Source of the DNA: Candidatus Obscuribacter sp.
GTDB lineage: Bacteria; Cyanobacteriota; Vampirovibrionia; Obscuribacterales; Obscuribacteraceae
Assembly: GCA_016718315.1 (NCBI GenBank)
Contig: JADKDV010000001.1
Coordinates: 186,001 to 250,000 of the forward strand
Direction: 5' to 3'
Length of the DNA: 64,000 nt
Below are positions 24,447 to 33,557 of this stretch, piece after piece. The notes beneath the pieces are model-generated. The model saw only the letters and a program-made list of their open reading frames with translations, had not been told where the DNA came from and made no database searches. The first letter of the stretch is position 1, and each line of letters starts with the position of its first letter. Both the position numbers and the translations under genes were made by a program.

Positions 24447-25841
24447 ATGACAGTCGACGATAAGAAAGATACTTTGACTGTGTCCGACAAGGCCGCTGTC
24501 CTTGTCGCCAAACTAACAGCTACGACTATCCGCAGACTGGGACTGGGTCTTGGTAGTAATTTGCCCGGTCGCATCGCGCGCAAACTATCACCTTCTGTTT
24601 TGAGTCATTTGTCTGCTCAAACTGCCCGCGGTGTGCTGGCTGTTACCGGTACCAATGGTAAGAGCACTACCAGTGGTATTTTATCCTCGATTTTGCGTAT
24701 GGCTGGTTTTACTTTTGCCCACAATCGTCAGGGGGCCAATCTAGTCACAGGTATTACTGCCTCTCTGGTAGAGTCTGCTGACTGGCTCGATGGTATCAAA
24801 TCGGATCTATGTCTATTTGAAATCGACGAAGCTGCACTGCCAGTGGTAGCAAAGGAAGTCAAAATTGGTGTGGTGCTTGTCACCAACCTGTTTAGAGACC
24901 AGTTAGATCGCTTTGGCGAGCTTGATACCACAGCCCGTCTCATTTCAAATGGCATTATGATCAATCACAGTCAGGCTATTTTAAATGCTGATGATCCCAA
25001 TGTCAGCCAGCTTGTGCCTGATACATCGCGTTTGTTTTATGGTATCGAGACACTCAAAGATGTGGCTGTTACTTCCAAAAATATGGAGCTAGCTTATTGC
25101 AGTAAGTGCAATGCCGAAGTCTCATATCATCAGATATTTTACGGACAGCTCGGTCACTGGTATTGTGCCCAATGCAGTAATAGCAGACCGGTACCACATA
25201 TAGTCGCTCGTGATGTCGAAGTCTTTGGCACAAGCTCACGCTTTAAACTTGGTATTGGTCACACAGAAGAAGACTGTGTTATTCCTTTGCCGGGACTTTT
25301 TAATGTCTACAATGCTCTGGCTGCCGCCGCCGCCGCCCATCAGCTAGGGGTGAGCAATCAAGCGATTCGCTCCGGTCTAAAAGAATACTCCACACTCTTT
25401 GGTCGCTCCGAAAAGCTCATTATTGAAGGCAAATCAGTAATTGTACAGCTGATAAAAAATCCTGCTGGTGCCACACAAGCAATAAGCTCCTGCGTACTGG
25501 ATAAAAAGGCGCGTTTGCTCATTGCTATCAATGACAATCTGGCCGATGGACGCGACGTATCCTGGCTCTGGGACGCCGACTTTGAGCTTTTAGCCGCCTC
25601 TGGTCTGACTGGCGAAGTAACAGTTAGTGGGCTCAGAGCCGAAGACATGGCTGTGAGAATGAAATACGCTGGCTATCCCGAAGCCAAAATCACTTGCATA
25701 CCAAAGCTGGCAAGTGCTCTCAGGCACTGTCTCAACGAGCTAAAAGACGACGAGACACTGTGGCTTATGCCTACCTATACTAATTTGCTCGATTTGCAAA
25801 AATTGCTCAAATCAATGGGCGTCTCAATGTCCTGCACATAA
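24447..25841 (+). CDS. murT: MurT-like Mur ligase (lipid II isoglutaminyl synthase subunit)
   Basis: The protein has a Mur-ligase core (AVTGTNGKSTTSGILSS P-loop, LFEIDEAALP, VLVTNLFRDQLDRFGEL) with a four-Cys zinc ribbon inserted in the middle domain (CSKCNAEV and WYCAQC, near residues 213-240) and a DUF1727-like C-terminus. That combination is typical of MurT, which with GatD amidates D-Glu of lipid II. GAGGA precedes ATG 24447. No GatD glutaminase gene is adjacent; on the 3' side the next gene is on the other strand. Either GatD is elsewhere in the genome or the protein has a different role. Confidence 0.85.
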   Translation: MTVDDKKDTLTVSDKAAVLVAKLTATTIRRLGLGLGSNLPGRIARKLSPSVLSHLSAQTARGVLAVTGTNGKSTTSGILSSILRMAGFTFAHNRQGANLVTGITASLVESADWLDGIKSDLCLFEIDEAALPVVAKEVKIGVVLVTNLFRDQLDRFGELDTTARLISNGIMINHSQAILNADDPNVSQLVPDTSRLFYGIETLKDVAVTSKNMELAYCSKCNAEVSYHQIFYGQLGHWYCAQCSNSRPVPHIVARDVEVFGTSSRFKLGIGHTEEDCVIPLPGLFNVYNALAAAAAAHQLGVSNQAIRSGLKEYSTLFGRSEKLIIEGKSVIVQLIKNPAGATQAISSCVLDKKARLLIAINDNLADGRDVSWLWDADFELLAASGLTGEVTVSGLRAEDMAVRMKYAGYPEAKITCIPKLASALRHCLNELKDDETLWLMPTYTNLLDLQKLLKSMGVSMSCT

Positions 25842-25849
25842 GTCAAAAA

Positions 25850-26548
25850 TCAGGGCGGGGGAGCACCCATCATGATTTCCATCTCGTCTCTAGCAGATTT
25901 AAAACCAGTGGGCTCTATAAACATCTGGTCATCGATTTTGGCTGGATCGGCTTTATTGGTATTGAGCATTTGCTGCAGGCGGTAGCCACTTGTTTTTGTG
26001 GCTTTGTCAGTGATGCTCTCACATATCTGTAAACGCACAGGAAATCCTAAACCTGGCGGACAATCGGTCAGTTTGGCGCAGGCGATTTCCATTGATTTGG
26101 GCAAAGCCAGTCCTTTGGTGGCATAAATCAAGACCCTTGGTCTTTTAGCGCCTTTATTATTGATGTGATAGCTCAAATACTCATCGCATTCAAAGCCAGC
26201 TATGGTGCGCTTACCCTGTTTGACAATCGCTTCTTTGATGCCCTTTTTTATGTCTTTTTGAGTCAGTGATCTTATTGAGATACGGCTTGCTAGATTGTCT
26301 ATGGACTCTGTGTATTTGAGCTTGGCGTCCATGTTGTACATGGTCACGTCTTTAAAGGGCGCTTTGACATAGAGTCTTATATCCATAGCATCCATGCGGA
26401 AATTATGGGGCGTGACATAACAAGTCAGACTGCCATAGCGAGATGAACTCTGCTTGCAAATCCAGCCTGCCTCAGTGGCGGCATGCGCTGGATTAACTGC
26501 ACTGAACAAAACAAGTGTCGCTATTGACCACCAGTAAGTTTTGGACAT
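25850..26548 (-). CDS. Exported protein of unknown function (DUF4412-like)
   Basis: ATG 26548 lies one base after the stop of the upstream lipoprotein gene and starts a signal peptide (YWWSIATLVLFSAVNPAHA). The 210-residue mature part has strands and a KRTIAGFECDEYLSY segment followed by PRVLIYATKGLAL, a pattern seen in exported DUF4412-type proteins that report on metal or ligand-bound material; this match is loose. It has several cysteines (WICKQSS, LTCYVT, IACAKLTDCPPG) that could form disulfides. Translational coupling with the lipoprotein gene suggests they work together. Confidence 0.6.
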   Translation of the reverse strand: MSKTYWWSIATLVLFSAVNPAHAATEAGWICKQSSSRYGSLTCYVTPHNFRMDAMDIRLYVKAPFKDVTMYNMDAKLKYTESIDNLASRISIRSLTQKDIKKGIKEAIVKQGKRTIAGFECDEYLSYHINNKGAKRPRVLIYATKGLALPKSMEIACAKLTDCPPGLGFPVRLQICESITDKATKTSGYRLQQMLNTNKADPAKIDDQMFIEPTGFKSARDEMEIMMGAPPP

Positions 26549-26549
26549 T

Positions 26550-27188
26550 TTACTGGTAGGTAACACTCTGGAAGACTTGCTCTGGATTGGCTGGATCATT
26601 AACCAGGATAGCTATTTGCTGAGGTGTTATGGCCAGAGGTATCTGGAAGACCAGTGTTTGAATCTGGGGTTTTTCGGGCTCGAGAACGAGCTGGTCTGGC
26701 AGTCCAGTGGCAGCACCCGATTGAATGTTGGCATTGGTGGCATCTACATCAATGTCTGAAACTTGCTGATTGGTCTGGTTGACCAGGTGCACAGCCGCAT
26801 AATTGGGCACTGTGACGTTTGCTTTGGCGTGGCTTATGACCTGGTAGCGCACCACAAAATAATAAAAACCCTGAGGTGGCACTTTTGATGGTTTAGCTTC
26901 CAGTCCCACAAATTCTTTGGCTTTTACCCCAATAAATTGATATTCCATATCGCCCAGCAAAAATGGCTGAGTAAATGGCATTGGAGTAGTGCCTGGATTG
27001 CCACCCTGTACAGCTGGCACCGTAGAAAAGGACCGCTCTGGTTTTTGTGGAGGCTGGTCCGGCTGAAGTGGCTGCATCTCACGCACAGGAAGCTTGGAGC
27101 TAGCATTAGCCGGGTCCGAGGCATTGCTGCAGCCGCTCAAAAAGATGGCAGCGACCAAGGGGATGGCGACTAGTGATGCCTTGTGCAT
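26550..27188 (-). CDS. Lipoprotein with DUF4352-like domain
   Basis: The N-terminus MHKASLVAIPLVAAIFLSGC ends in a lipobox with Cys20 as the lipidation site. A Pro/Gln-rich linker follows, then a beta-sandwich-like domain: MEYQFIGVKAKEFVG, GFYYFVVRYQVISHAKAN, and LVFQIPLAITPQQIAILVND. This matches the general plan of DUF4352 (immunoglobulin-like) domains found in exported proteins of Gram-positive and other bacteria. It is attached to the outer leaflet of a membrane. The exported gene at 25850 is translated right after it. The intergenic region to the kinases is divergent. Confidence 0.7.
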   Translation of the reverse strand: MHKASLVAIPLVAAIFLSGCSNASDPANASSKLPVREMQPLQPDQPPQKPERSFSTVPAVQGGNPGTTPMPFTQPFLLGDMEYQFIGVKAKEFVGLEAKPSKVPPQGFYYFVVRYQVISHAKANVTVPNYAAVHLVNQTNQQVSDIDVDATNANIQSGAATGLPDQLVLEPEKPQIQTLVFQIPLAITPQQIAILVNDPANPEQVFQSVTYQ

Positions 27189-27409
27189 GGGGAATCCTCA
27201 ATTGTGTAAGGTAAAGCAATTAAAGAAAGTGAGTTTAGCATCTCTAATGGCTATCTATTAGTGGTGCATTGTTTATCTAAAGAGCAAAAACCCTTAAAAA
27301 TCCCGGAAAAGCCAATAGATTGTTAAACTAACAGCATTACCAGTATGGACTACAGTGAAGACCAGTCAGCAAATTTGGGCACTGCTTATGCAGGAGTGGC
27401 AACTCAGTT

Positions 27410-29533
27410 ATGCCTGAAAACGAGCTAAATCTAGACCAGAATAATCCAGAGCAAAAGCTTAGTGGTGAAATCCTGGAGCGCTGGGAAATCCTCGAGCGTA
27501 TTGGCGAAGGTGGCATGAGTGAGGTCTACCGCGCCCGTCATGTGATTATGAATAAGCTCGGTGCAGTCAAGTTTTTAAAAGCCGATCTCTCTGACGATAG
27601 AGCTGCTGTTTTGAGATTTCAGCAAGAAGCTATGGCTTCGGCCAGTCTTGGTCATAGCAATATTGTCCAGGTCTATGACTGTGGTCTTTCTGACAAAGGT
27701 TTTTATATCATCCTGGAATTTTTAGAAGGGGTAAGCCTGGCTGATATCCTCGATGATCGCGCGGCAAAATCTGAGGATGGTCGAGGCAAGATGACCGTCG
27801 AAGAAGCTCTGCCTATATTTTTGGCTGTCTGTGATGGTCTTGAGCATGCCCACGAAAAAGGCATTGTGCACCGTGACATGAAGCCCAGCAATATCATGTT
27901 GGTGGACAAGTTTAAAAATGGCGAGAAAGTCAGTACAGAGGTCAAGCTCGTCGACTTTGGTATCGCCAAAATCGTCCAAAGTGCCAGTGGTGGTCGCGAT
28001 GTCCACTCACTTACCCGTACCGGTGAGGTCTTTGGTTCGCCGCTATATATGAGTCCCGAGCAGTGTATGGGTAAGCCACTGGATGGACGAGCCGATCTTT
28101 ATTCGGTGGGCTGTCTCATTTATGAGACCCTGACCGGGCGCAAAGCAATCAGTGGTAGTAATCCTACAGATACAATGATGCGCCATGTCCAGGACGTGCC
28201 TGAGCTAGTGGGCTTGACTCAGTTAGATCATCCCCACGCTGAGAGACTCAAAGCCATCGTGGCCAAATGTCTAGAAAAATCTCCCGACAATCGCTTTAGT
28301 GATATGCGTCAGTTGTACGATGCTTTGCGTGAATTAGACGATGAACCAGTGGCTAAATTAGCAAGCCGAAAGCCAGTTGCAAAAGCTAAATCTGGCACCA
28401 GAAGTGGTGCGGCAAATAACAAGCCGCCTAAAAATACATTTTTGCTTATTACCTCACTCACTGCCCTTGGTTTGCTTTTGGCATTGACAATGGGTCTTGC
28501 CATTTACAGTTTGTGGCCGGTCAGTAAAATAAATGAGCGTGCTCTAGATTTAAAAACGCCATTGCCACCCTTGACCTGGTCATTTCCTGTCAAAAGTGAG
28601 TCTGCGCAAGAGCAGGAATTTAAAATCCGCATGATGAGCACAGCTAATGTCATCACCAGATCAAAGGACTGGCAAAAAAATGGCGGACTGAAGCGACTGG
28701 TGCAGGCTTATATTGATGCCGGCTATTTCCTGGCTAATCAGCGCCGTTATCAAAAGGCCGGTACCTTTTTTGATGATGCTCTAGCGGTCTTAAGTGAGAC
28801 TGATGAGCCTTATGCTCTCGAGAGTACTCCTGAATATAAATACAGCGGCAACTGTAACGACAAAGTGAGAGCTGCTACTGGAGAAGCCTATTGTTATCAC
28901 GCCCAGGGCGGTGGCGTGTTATTGCCTGATGATGGTCTCCCGGACGAAAGCGATGAACTCAAAGGCGAACGGGATCTGGAAGCTGTCCTGACTAGTAGCA
29001 AAATAAAAGAAGGGGCTTCTCATGAGGCCTTATTGCAGGCCTACAAAGTATTTGCCACTTTGCTTGAGACCCATAAAAACTATAGTGGCTCATACAGCAA
29101 ACTCCTTGAGGGTGTGGCGGTCTTGCCTCCCATCAAAACTGGCAAGGACAATCTTGAGCGCGGCTATTATGTCGCACATCTAGCTGAGTTAGCTCGTATT
29201 ACCGAAGACGAGAATGCAGCCGAAAGGCACTATGAGGCAGCCATTGGCTTGCTTAAAAAGGGACTGTGCGAGGATCATCAATTGTTGGCTGACCTTTTGA
29301 TGCGCTCCGGTTTAAATTTTATGGCTCAAGACGATAATGCTGATAAATATCCCAAAGCCCACAGTGCCTTTATGCAGGCTTATAATCTATATGGCACGCT
29401 AAGGCCAGCTGAGGGTAAACAAGTCGAAAAAGTGAGACAGTTGAAGTTAGCTTGTCTGAGTGGCGCCTACGAAGCAATAAAGCATTATGATTGGATTGGT
29501 TCGATTGTGTTTCGTCTGCAAAATGGTATCTAG
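27410..29533 (+). CDS. Membrane Ser/Thr protein kinase with extracytoplasmic TPR region
   Basis: An STPK (PknB-like) with a full kinase domain at residues 26-310: the glycine loop GEGGMSEVY (32-40), the ATP lysine K54, HRDMKPSN (154-161), DFG (D182) and GSPLYMSPEQ. One transmembrane helix (about 343-369, FLLITSLTALGLLLALTMG) follows a Lys/Ala-rich juxtamembrane segment. The C-terminal half of about 340 residues is TPR-like (AYIDAGYFLANQRRYQKAG, AELARITEDENAAERHYEAA) and would lie outside. It probably senses an external cue or cell-wall state. The second kinase follows after 27 bp on the same strand. Confidence 0.93.
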   Translation: MPENELNLDQNNPEQKLSGEILERWEILERIGEGGMSEVYRARHVIMNKLGAVKFLKADLSDDRAAVLRFQQEAMASASLGHSNIVQVYDCGLSDKGFYIILEFLEGVSLADILDDRAAKSEDGRGKMTVEEALPIFLAVCDGLEHAHEKGIVHRDMKPSNIMLVDKFKNGEKVSTEVKLVDFGIAKIVQSASGGRDVHSLTRTGEVFGSPLYMSPEQCMGKPLDGRADLYSVGCLIYETLTGRKAISGSNPTDTMMRHVQDVPELVGLTQLDHPHAERLKAIVAKCLEKSPDNRFSDMRQLYDALRELDDEPVAKLASRKPVAKAKSGTRSGAANNKPPKNTFLLITSLTALGLLLALTMGLAIYSLWPVSKINERALDLKTPLPPLTWSFPVKSESAQEQEFKIRMMSTANVITRSKDWQKNGGLKRLVQAYIDAGYFLANQRRYQKAGTFFDDALAVLSETDEPYALESTPEYKYSGNCNDKVRAATGEAYCYHAQGGGVLLPDDGLPDESDELKGERDLEAVLTSSKIKEGASHEALLQAYKVFATLLETHKNYSGSYSKLLEGVAVLPPIKTGKDNLERGYYVAHLAELARITEDENAAERHYEAAIGLLKKGLCEDHQLLADLLMRSGLNFMAQDDNADKYPKAHSAFMQAYNLYGTLRPAEGKQVEKVRQLKLACLSGAYEAIKHYDWIGSIVFRLQNGI

Positions 29534-29560
29534 GTAGTAGTAATTAATCGGGAAGAAATA

Positions 29561-31558
29561 ATGGCTACAGGCAAAGACAAAAAGAGATCCACGAGCGACG
29601 CACTCTTTACTGCTCAAAAGGATAACTTTGTAGGCAATGTCCTGGGTAATTTTGAAGTCGAAGAAAAGGTGGCAGAAGGCTCATTGAGCACTGTCTACCG
29701 GGCAATCGATGTAAATACTCGTCAGACCATGGCACTAAAAGTGGTGCATAAGCACCTGATGAGCAGTGTCAAAAATTACAAAAAATTGGAGCAAAAGATA
29801 CGCTCCATTATGGCTCTCAGCGACCAGCATATCCTCTCTTACAAAGATGTCTTTTTTGTAGACGGACGAGTTGTGCTGGTGGTCAAGCCTCTGATATTTG
29901 AGAGTCTTGAGGACTTACTTTCCAAAACCGGTCACCTCGGACCAGAACGTGCTGTTGGTATTTTTATCCAGGTCTGCCTTGCTCTTGAGGCAGCTATGGC
30001 TTCAAATATTACTCACCGCGACATCAAACCAAGCAATATCCTTATTCTCGACAACCAAAAGTTTTCAGATGACGTAATGGTCTCAGACTTTGGCATGGCT
30101 AAGCTTATCGCCGAAGAATCAAGCGAAGGTAAGTCTGATCAGTATATGACTCGCACCAGAGAGTCCTTTGGCAGTCCTCTTTATCTCAGTCCTGAACAAT
30201 GCTCGGGTAAAAAAGTCGATAACCGTTCGGACATTTATGCTCTGGGCTGTGTTATGTACGAAGCTCTTACCGGAAAGCCGCCCTTTGTTGGTAAGAACGT
30301 GCTTGAGACTGCTTACAAGCACATGAATGACATTCCTCGCTCGCTCAATTTAGACTCATCCCTTGAACCAGCTGCCTCTCGTTTTGAAGAAGTTGTGGGT
30401 AAATGTCTGGCTAAAGATCCCGATAGCCGCTATCAGACACCCGAAGAACTGCGCAATGACCTGGAACTTCTCATGGCAGCGTCCGATACCGAATGGAATA
30501 ATTCGGCTTGTGTCTACCGCGAGAGTCAGGTAAAAAAAGGCAAGCAGGGTTTTGGACCCGGTCGTGGTCTGTCGATAGAAGCCATGATCTGGAGTGGTGC
30601 CATAGTCATCTTTGCTGGCATCATTGGCTTCTGGTCCTGGTTTATCTTAAAGCCAGACTCGGCAAAAAAATATCCTGCTTTTGACAGTGACAATCTCTGG
30701 GTTGTAAGCACGCAGATAAAACCTACGCCAGTAGATGATTTTGGCAACAAAGAAGAATCTGACAAACTGACTTTGCAAAATATCGAACGTGATATGGGCA
30801 CCAATTGTCGTGAGTATGCCGATGCCTTGCTTGTCTTGGTGCAATTGTATTTTGATTGCAAGCACTGGACTGATGCTGAGCAATACAGTAAAAAACTGAC
30901 TACAGTAACCGAAAAACTAGAAAAAGATGGTCAGGAAGGACCAGGTCCACTCTCTGAATGTTTGCGTATGGTGGCCTATGCTGGCTTTTGTAGCGGTAAT
31001 TACAAAGACGCAACGGCCGCTGCTGAGAGGTCGGTGGAGCTTGCCAGTGGCAAAGAAACATTGAACGTTTCGACGATGCAATGTCTGCGCATCCTCGGTG
31101 ATATTTATTCGCGTCAAAGAAATCTGCGTAAATGTCTTGAGGTCTACAACAAGTTTTATGCACTCTCAGATCAAGACAAAGAGCAGCATCCCACTGTCTA
31201 CTGGGAAGCTACTTCAAAATTTGCCGATGTATACAGACGTCTTGGTGACTTGAACGAGGCCGATCGTTATTACAAGATGGGCATAGAGTGGTGGCGTTCT
31301 CACGGTATGCCAGACAATAGCTGGGCGGCAAGAGCCCTCTATGGTCATGCTCTGACACTCTTTAGTCAAAATAGATATAAAGAGTGCGAAGACGAATTGA
31401 AAGAAGCTCTTAATTTGAATAAGCGTCTGCAAAATCAGGACCTGGGGCTACTTGGTGCTACTCGTAAGCTCTATTTAGAGACCCTCTGGAAGACCAATCC
31501 AATGGGAGCCATCTCTGCTCAGATGACTGACTTTGATAAAGACACCAAGCATAAGTAG
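29561..31558 (+). CDS. Membrane Ser/Thr protein kinase with TPR region, atypical glycine loop
   Basis: The kinase domain at about residues 31-305 has K in ALKVVHK, HRDIKPSN (152-159), DFG (D176) and GSPLYLSPEQ. The glycine loop reads AEGSLSTVY, with Ser in place of two glycines, so ATP binding may be weaker. A transmembrane helix (about 340-364, AMIWSGAIVIFAGIIGFWS) leads to a C-terminal TPR region (CLRMVAYAGFCSGNYKDATA, FADVYRRLGDLNEADRYY). The layout copies the preceding kinase, so the pair probably arose by duplication and may form a heteromeric signalling unit. A GGAAG ribosome binding site precedes ATG 29561. A terminator follows. Confidence 0.92.
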   Translation: MATGKDKKRSTSDALFTAQKDNFVGNVLGNFEVEEKVAEGSLSTVYRAIDVNTRQTMALKVVHKHLMSSVKNYKKLEQKIRSIMALSDQHILSYKDVFFVDGRVVLVVKPLIFESLEDLLSKTGHLGPERAVGIFIQVCLALEAAMASNITHRDIKPSNILILDNQKFSDDVMVSDFGMAKLIAEESSEGKSDQYMTRTRESFGSPLYLSPEQCSGKKVDNRSDIYALGCVMYEALTGKPPFVGKNVLETAYKHMNDIPRSLNLDSSLEPAASRFEEVVGKCLAKDPDSRYQTPEELRNDLELLMAASDTEWNNSACVYRESQVKKGKQGFGPGRGLSIEAMIWSGAIVIFAGIIGFWSWFILKPDSAKKYPAFDSDNLWVVSTQIKPTPVDDFGNKEESDKLTLQNIERDMGTNCREYADALLVLVQLYFDCKHWTDAEQYSKKLTTVTEKLEKDGQEGPGPLSECLRMVAYAGFCSGNYKDATAAAERSVELASGKETLNVSTMQCLRILGDIYSRQRNLRKCLEVYNKFYALSDQDKEQHPTVYWEATSKFADVYRRLGDLNEADRYYKMGIEWWRSHGMPDNSWAARALYGHALTLFSQNRYKECEDELKEALNLNKRLQNQDLGLLGATRKLYLETLWKTNPMGAISAQMTDFDKDTKHK

Positions 31559-31583
31559 TCTCGCGATTTAGGTCGTAAAAATT

Positions 31584-31619
31584 AAAACGTCAGAAAAGGC
31601 ACTCTTTTCTGACGTTTTT
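31584..31619 (+). terminator. Intrinsic terminator after the kinase pair
   Basis: AAAACGTCAGAAAAG pairs with CTTTTCTGACGTTTT around a short loop (31584-31619), with T-rich sequence after it. The A-rich start on this strand would also make it work for the convergent TPR gene at 31660. Confidence 0.8.
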
Positions 31620-31659
31620 GTTTTATCTATGAGCACCCCAAAAGGGGCTTACTTGGCTC

Positions 31660-32736
31660 TTACTTGCTTGAGCTTGATGAGCCGTTTTTAGCTAGCTTGG
31701 ACATGGCATCTTGAGCAATCTTGCTATCTGGCTTGATTTCCAGAGCCTTTTTGTACTCAGCGAGGGCGGATTCTGTCTGTCCTTGCTTTTCTAAAAATTG
31801 AGCATATTCAACATGGGCGGTAACGTCTCTGGGGGCATATTTAATTGCTGACTTAAATTCGTTCTCAGCCTGTTTGTTGTCACCACTGGCTGCCAGAGCT
31901 GTTGCCAGACGGCGGCGGGCAGGACTAAATTGAGGATTATTTTTGAGTGCTTTGCGCTGATTTTCGATGGCGCCTTTATAGTCGCCTTGCTTCTCTAGCA
32001 TCCAGCCCAGACCACTGAGTGCATTAGGATGACCAGGGACGAGTTTGAGAGCGTCTTTAAATGCTTGAGCTGCTTGTTGACTATCACCAGATTCGGCAAA
32101 GATATTACCGAGGTTGATAAACGCTTCGGGGATACGCTTATCCATGGTTATAGCTTTTTGTTCAGCTTCGATTGCTTGCGGGTATTTGCTTTGCTGGGCA
32201 TATAGCACACCGACATTGACAAAAGGTGAGGGATCTTTGGGATTGATTTCACTGGCTTTTTTGTAGGCAGCGATGGCTTCGTCTACTCTTTGGGCTTGGG
32301 TATAAGCAAAGCCCAGGTCCATATGAGAGCGGAAGCTCGTGGGCTTAAGTCGGCAAGCTTCTTGAAACTCAGGAAGGGCCTCATCTATTTTGTTTTTATT
32401 GGCCAAAATTTGACCGAGAATTACGTGGGGCAAAAAGTCTTTGCTATCCAGTTTGATGGCAGTCTTGCATTCCAGAATTGCTGTTTCATAGTCTTCCTGG
32501 GCAGCCAGTACAGCACCCAGTCTCTGGTGCGCTTTGGCATTGTTTGGCTCCAGTCTGATTACTTCTCTAAACTGAGAAGCTGCTTCTTTGAGATTCATGC
32601 GAGCATAGCTTGCTTCGGCTTTTTTCATAGCGTCGCTGACATCCTGAGCCTGGGCTGGCAGCAACATTGCCGACAGTGTCAACAGGGCAAAGCTAGCGAG
32701 AGGCAAGGACTTGAGTGTTTGGCTTTTGAAGTACAT
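31660..32736 (-). CDS. Exported TPR protein
   Basis: ATG 32736 has AGGAG ten bases upstream; a TTG three codons earlier would sit on top of the site, so it is unlikely. The signal peptide (LPLASFALLTLSAMLLPAQAQ) is followed by about nine TPRs of 34 residues (for example AHQRLGAVLAAQEDYETAI, SHMDLGFAYTQAQRVDEAI), ending in a Ser-rich tail. This is a canonical superhelical scaffold with no catalytic motif. It is convergent with the kinase pair, whose outer TPR regions are a possible but unproven partner. Confidence 0.87.
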   Translation of the reverse strand: MYFKSQTLKSLPLASFALLTLSAMLLPAQAQDVSDAMKKAEASYARMNLKEAASQFREVIRLEPNNAKAHQRLGAVLAAQEDYETAILECKTAIKLDSKDFLPHVILGQILANKNKIDEALPEFQEACRLKPTSFRSHMDLGFAYTQAQRVDEAIAAYKKASEINPKDPSPFVNVGVLYAQQSKYPQAIEAEQKAITMDKRIPEAFINLGNIFAESGDSQQAAQAFKDALKLVPGHPNALSGLGWMLEKQGDYKGAIENQRKALKNNPQFSPARRRLATALAASGDNKQAENEFKSAIKYAPRDVTAHVEYAQFLEKQGQTESALAEYKKALEIKPDSKIAQDAMSKLAKNGSSSSSK

Positions 32737-32780
32737 TGAGGTCAATCTCCTGGAATTTTATTAAAAGCGAGTGAAAGTTT

Positions 32781-33470
32781 TTAGTAGGCGGCAGCACTGG
32801 TGCTGGTGGCACCCTTTACGATGTCTACGCCAGCTGATGTACCAAGTCTGGTGGCACCGGCGTCAATTAGTGCTTTGGCTTTGGCATAGTCTCTGATACC
32901 GGCACTGGCTTTGATACCAAGTTTGGCAGTGCCAATTGCTTTTTTGATTAGCTCAATATCGTTTACTGTGGCACCGGCACCGTCTTTAACAAAGCCAGTG
33001 CTGGTCTTGACTGTGGCCGCTCCAGCTTTGACACAGCATTCGGTTGCCTGTACTTTTTCGTCATCGGAGAGCAAATCACATTCGATGATTACTTTGACAG
33101 GAGCTTCTTTTGCCGCTTTAACGACAGCTTTGATTTCTTCAGTGACATAATCGAGTTCACCGTTTTTGAGAGCACCGACATTTATAACCATGTCGATTTC
33201 TTCTGCTCCTTCGGCGACTGCTTTCTGGGTCTCAGCAATTTTGATATCAGTTAAATTGGCACCAAGAGGAAAACCAATCACAGTGGCCACAGCTACTTTG
33301 GTGGAAGAAAGCTCTTTTACTGCCTGTCTGACATGGCAGGGATTGACGCAAACAGCATAAAATTTGTTTTCTGCTGCTTCTTGACAAAGCTTGGTGATTT
33401 GCGCCTTTGTGGCCTGAGGGCTCAATAGAGTATGGTCGATATATTGAGCTATGTCGATTTGCTTGGACAC
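32781..33470 (-). CDS. deoC: Deoxyribose-phosphate aldolase
   Basis: The enzyme cleaves 2-deoxyribose 5-phosphate to glyceraldehyde 3-phosphate and acetaldehyde in deoxynucleoside salvage. Motifs are DHTLLSPQATKAQI at the N-terminus, VIGFPLGANLTDIK, EEIDMVINVGALKNGE, the Schiff-base lysine region VKTSTGF, and the second lysine region IKASAGIRDYAKA with GATRLGTSAG. Length (229 aa) matches the family. It lies 44 bp upstream of the exported TPR gene on the same strand and 87 bp downstream of carB. No other deo gene is nearby. Confidence 0.94.
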   Translation of the reverse strand: MSKQIDIAQYIDHTLLSPQATKAQITKLCQEAAENKFYAVCVNPCHVRQAVKELSSTKVAVATVIGFPLGANLTDIKIAETQKAVAEGAEEIDMVINVGALKNGELDYVTEEIKAVVKAAKEAPVKVIIECDLLSDDEKVQATECCVKAGAATVKTSTGFVKDGAGATVNDIELIKKAIGTAKLGIKASAGIRDYAKAKALIDAGATRLGTSAGVDIVKGATSTSAAAY

Positions 33471-33557
33471 TTCATTCCACCTTTATGCCAGTACTCAGTA
33501 AAGGCAGGATTATAGATCTAAAGCCCGATGCTTTCCTTATAGCCTTCTACTCTTAAG

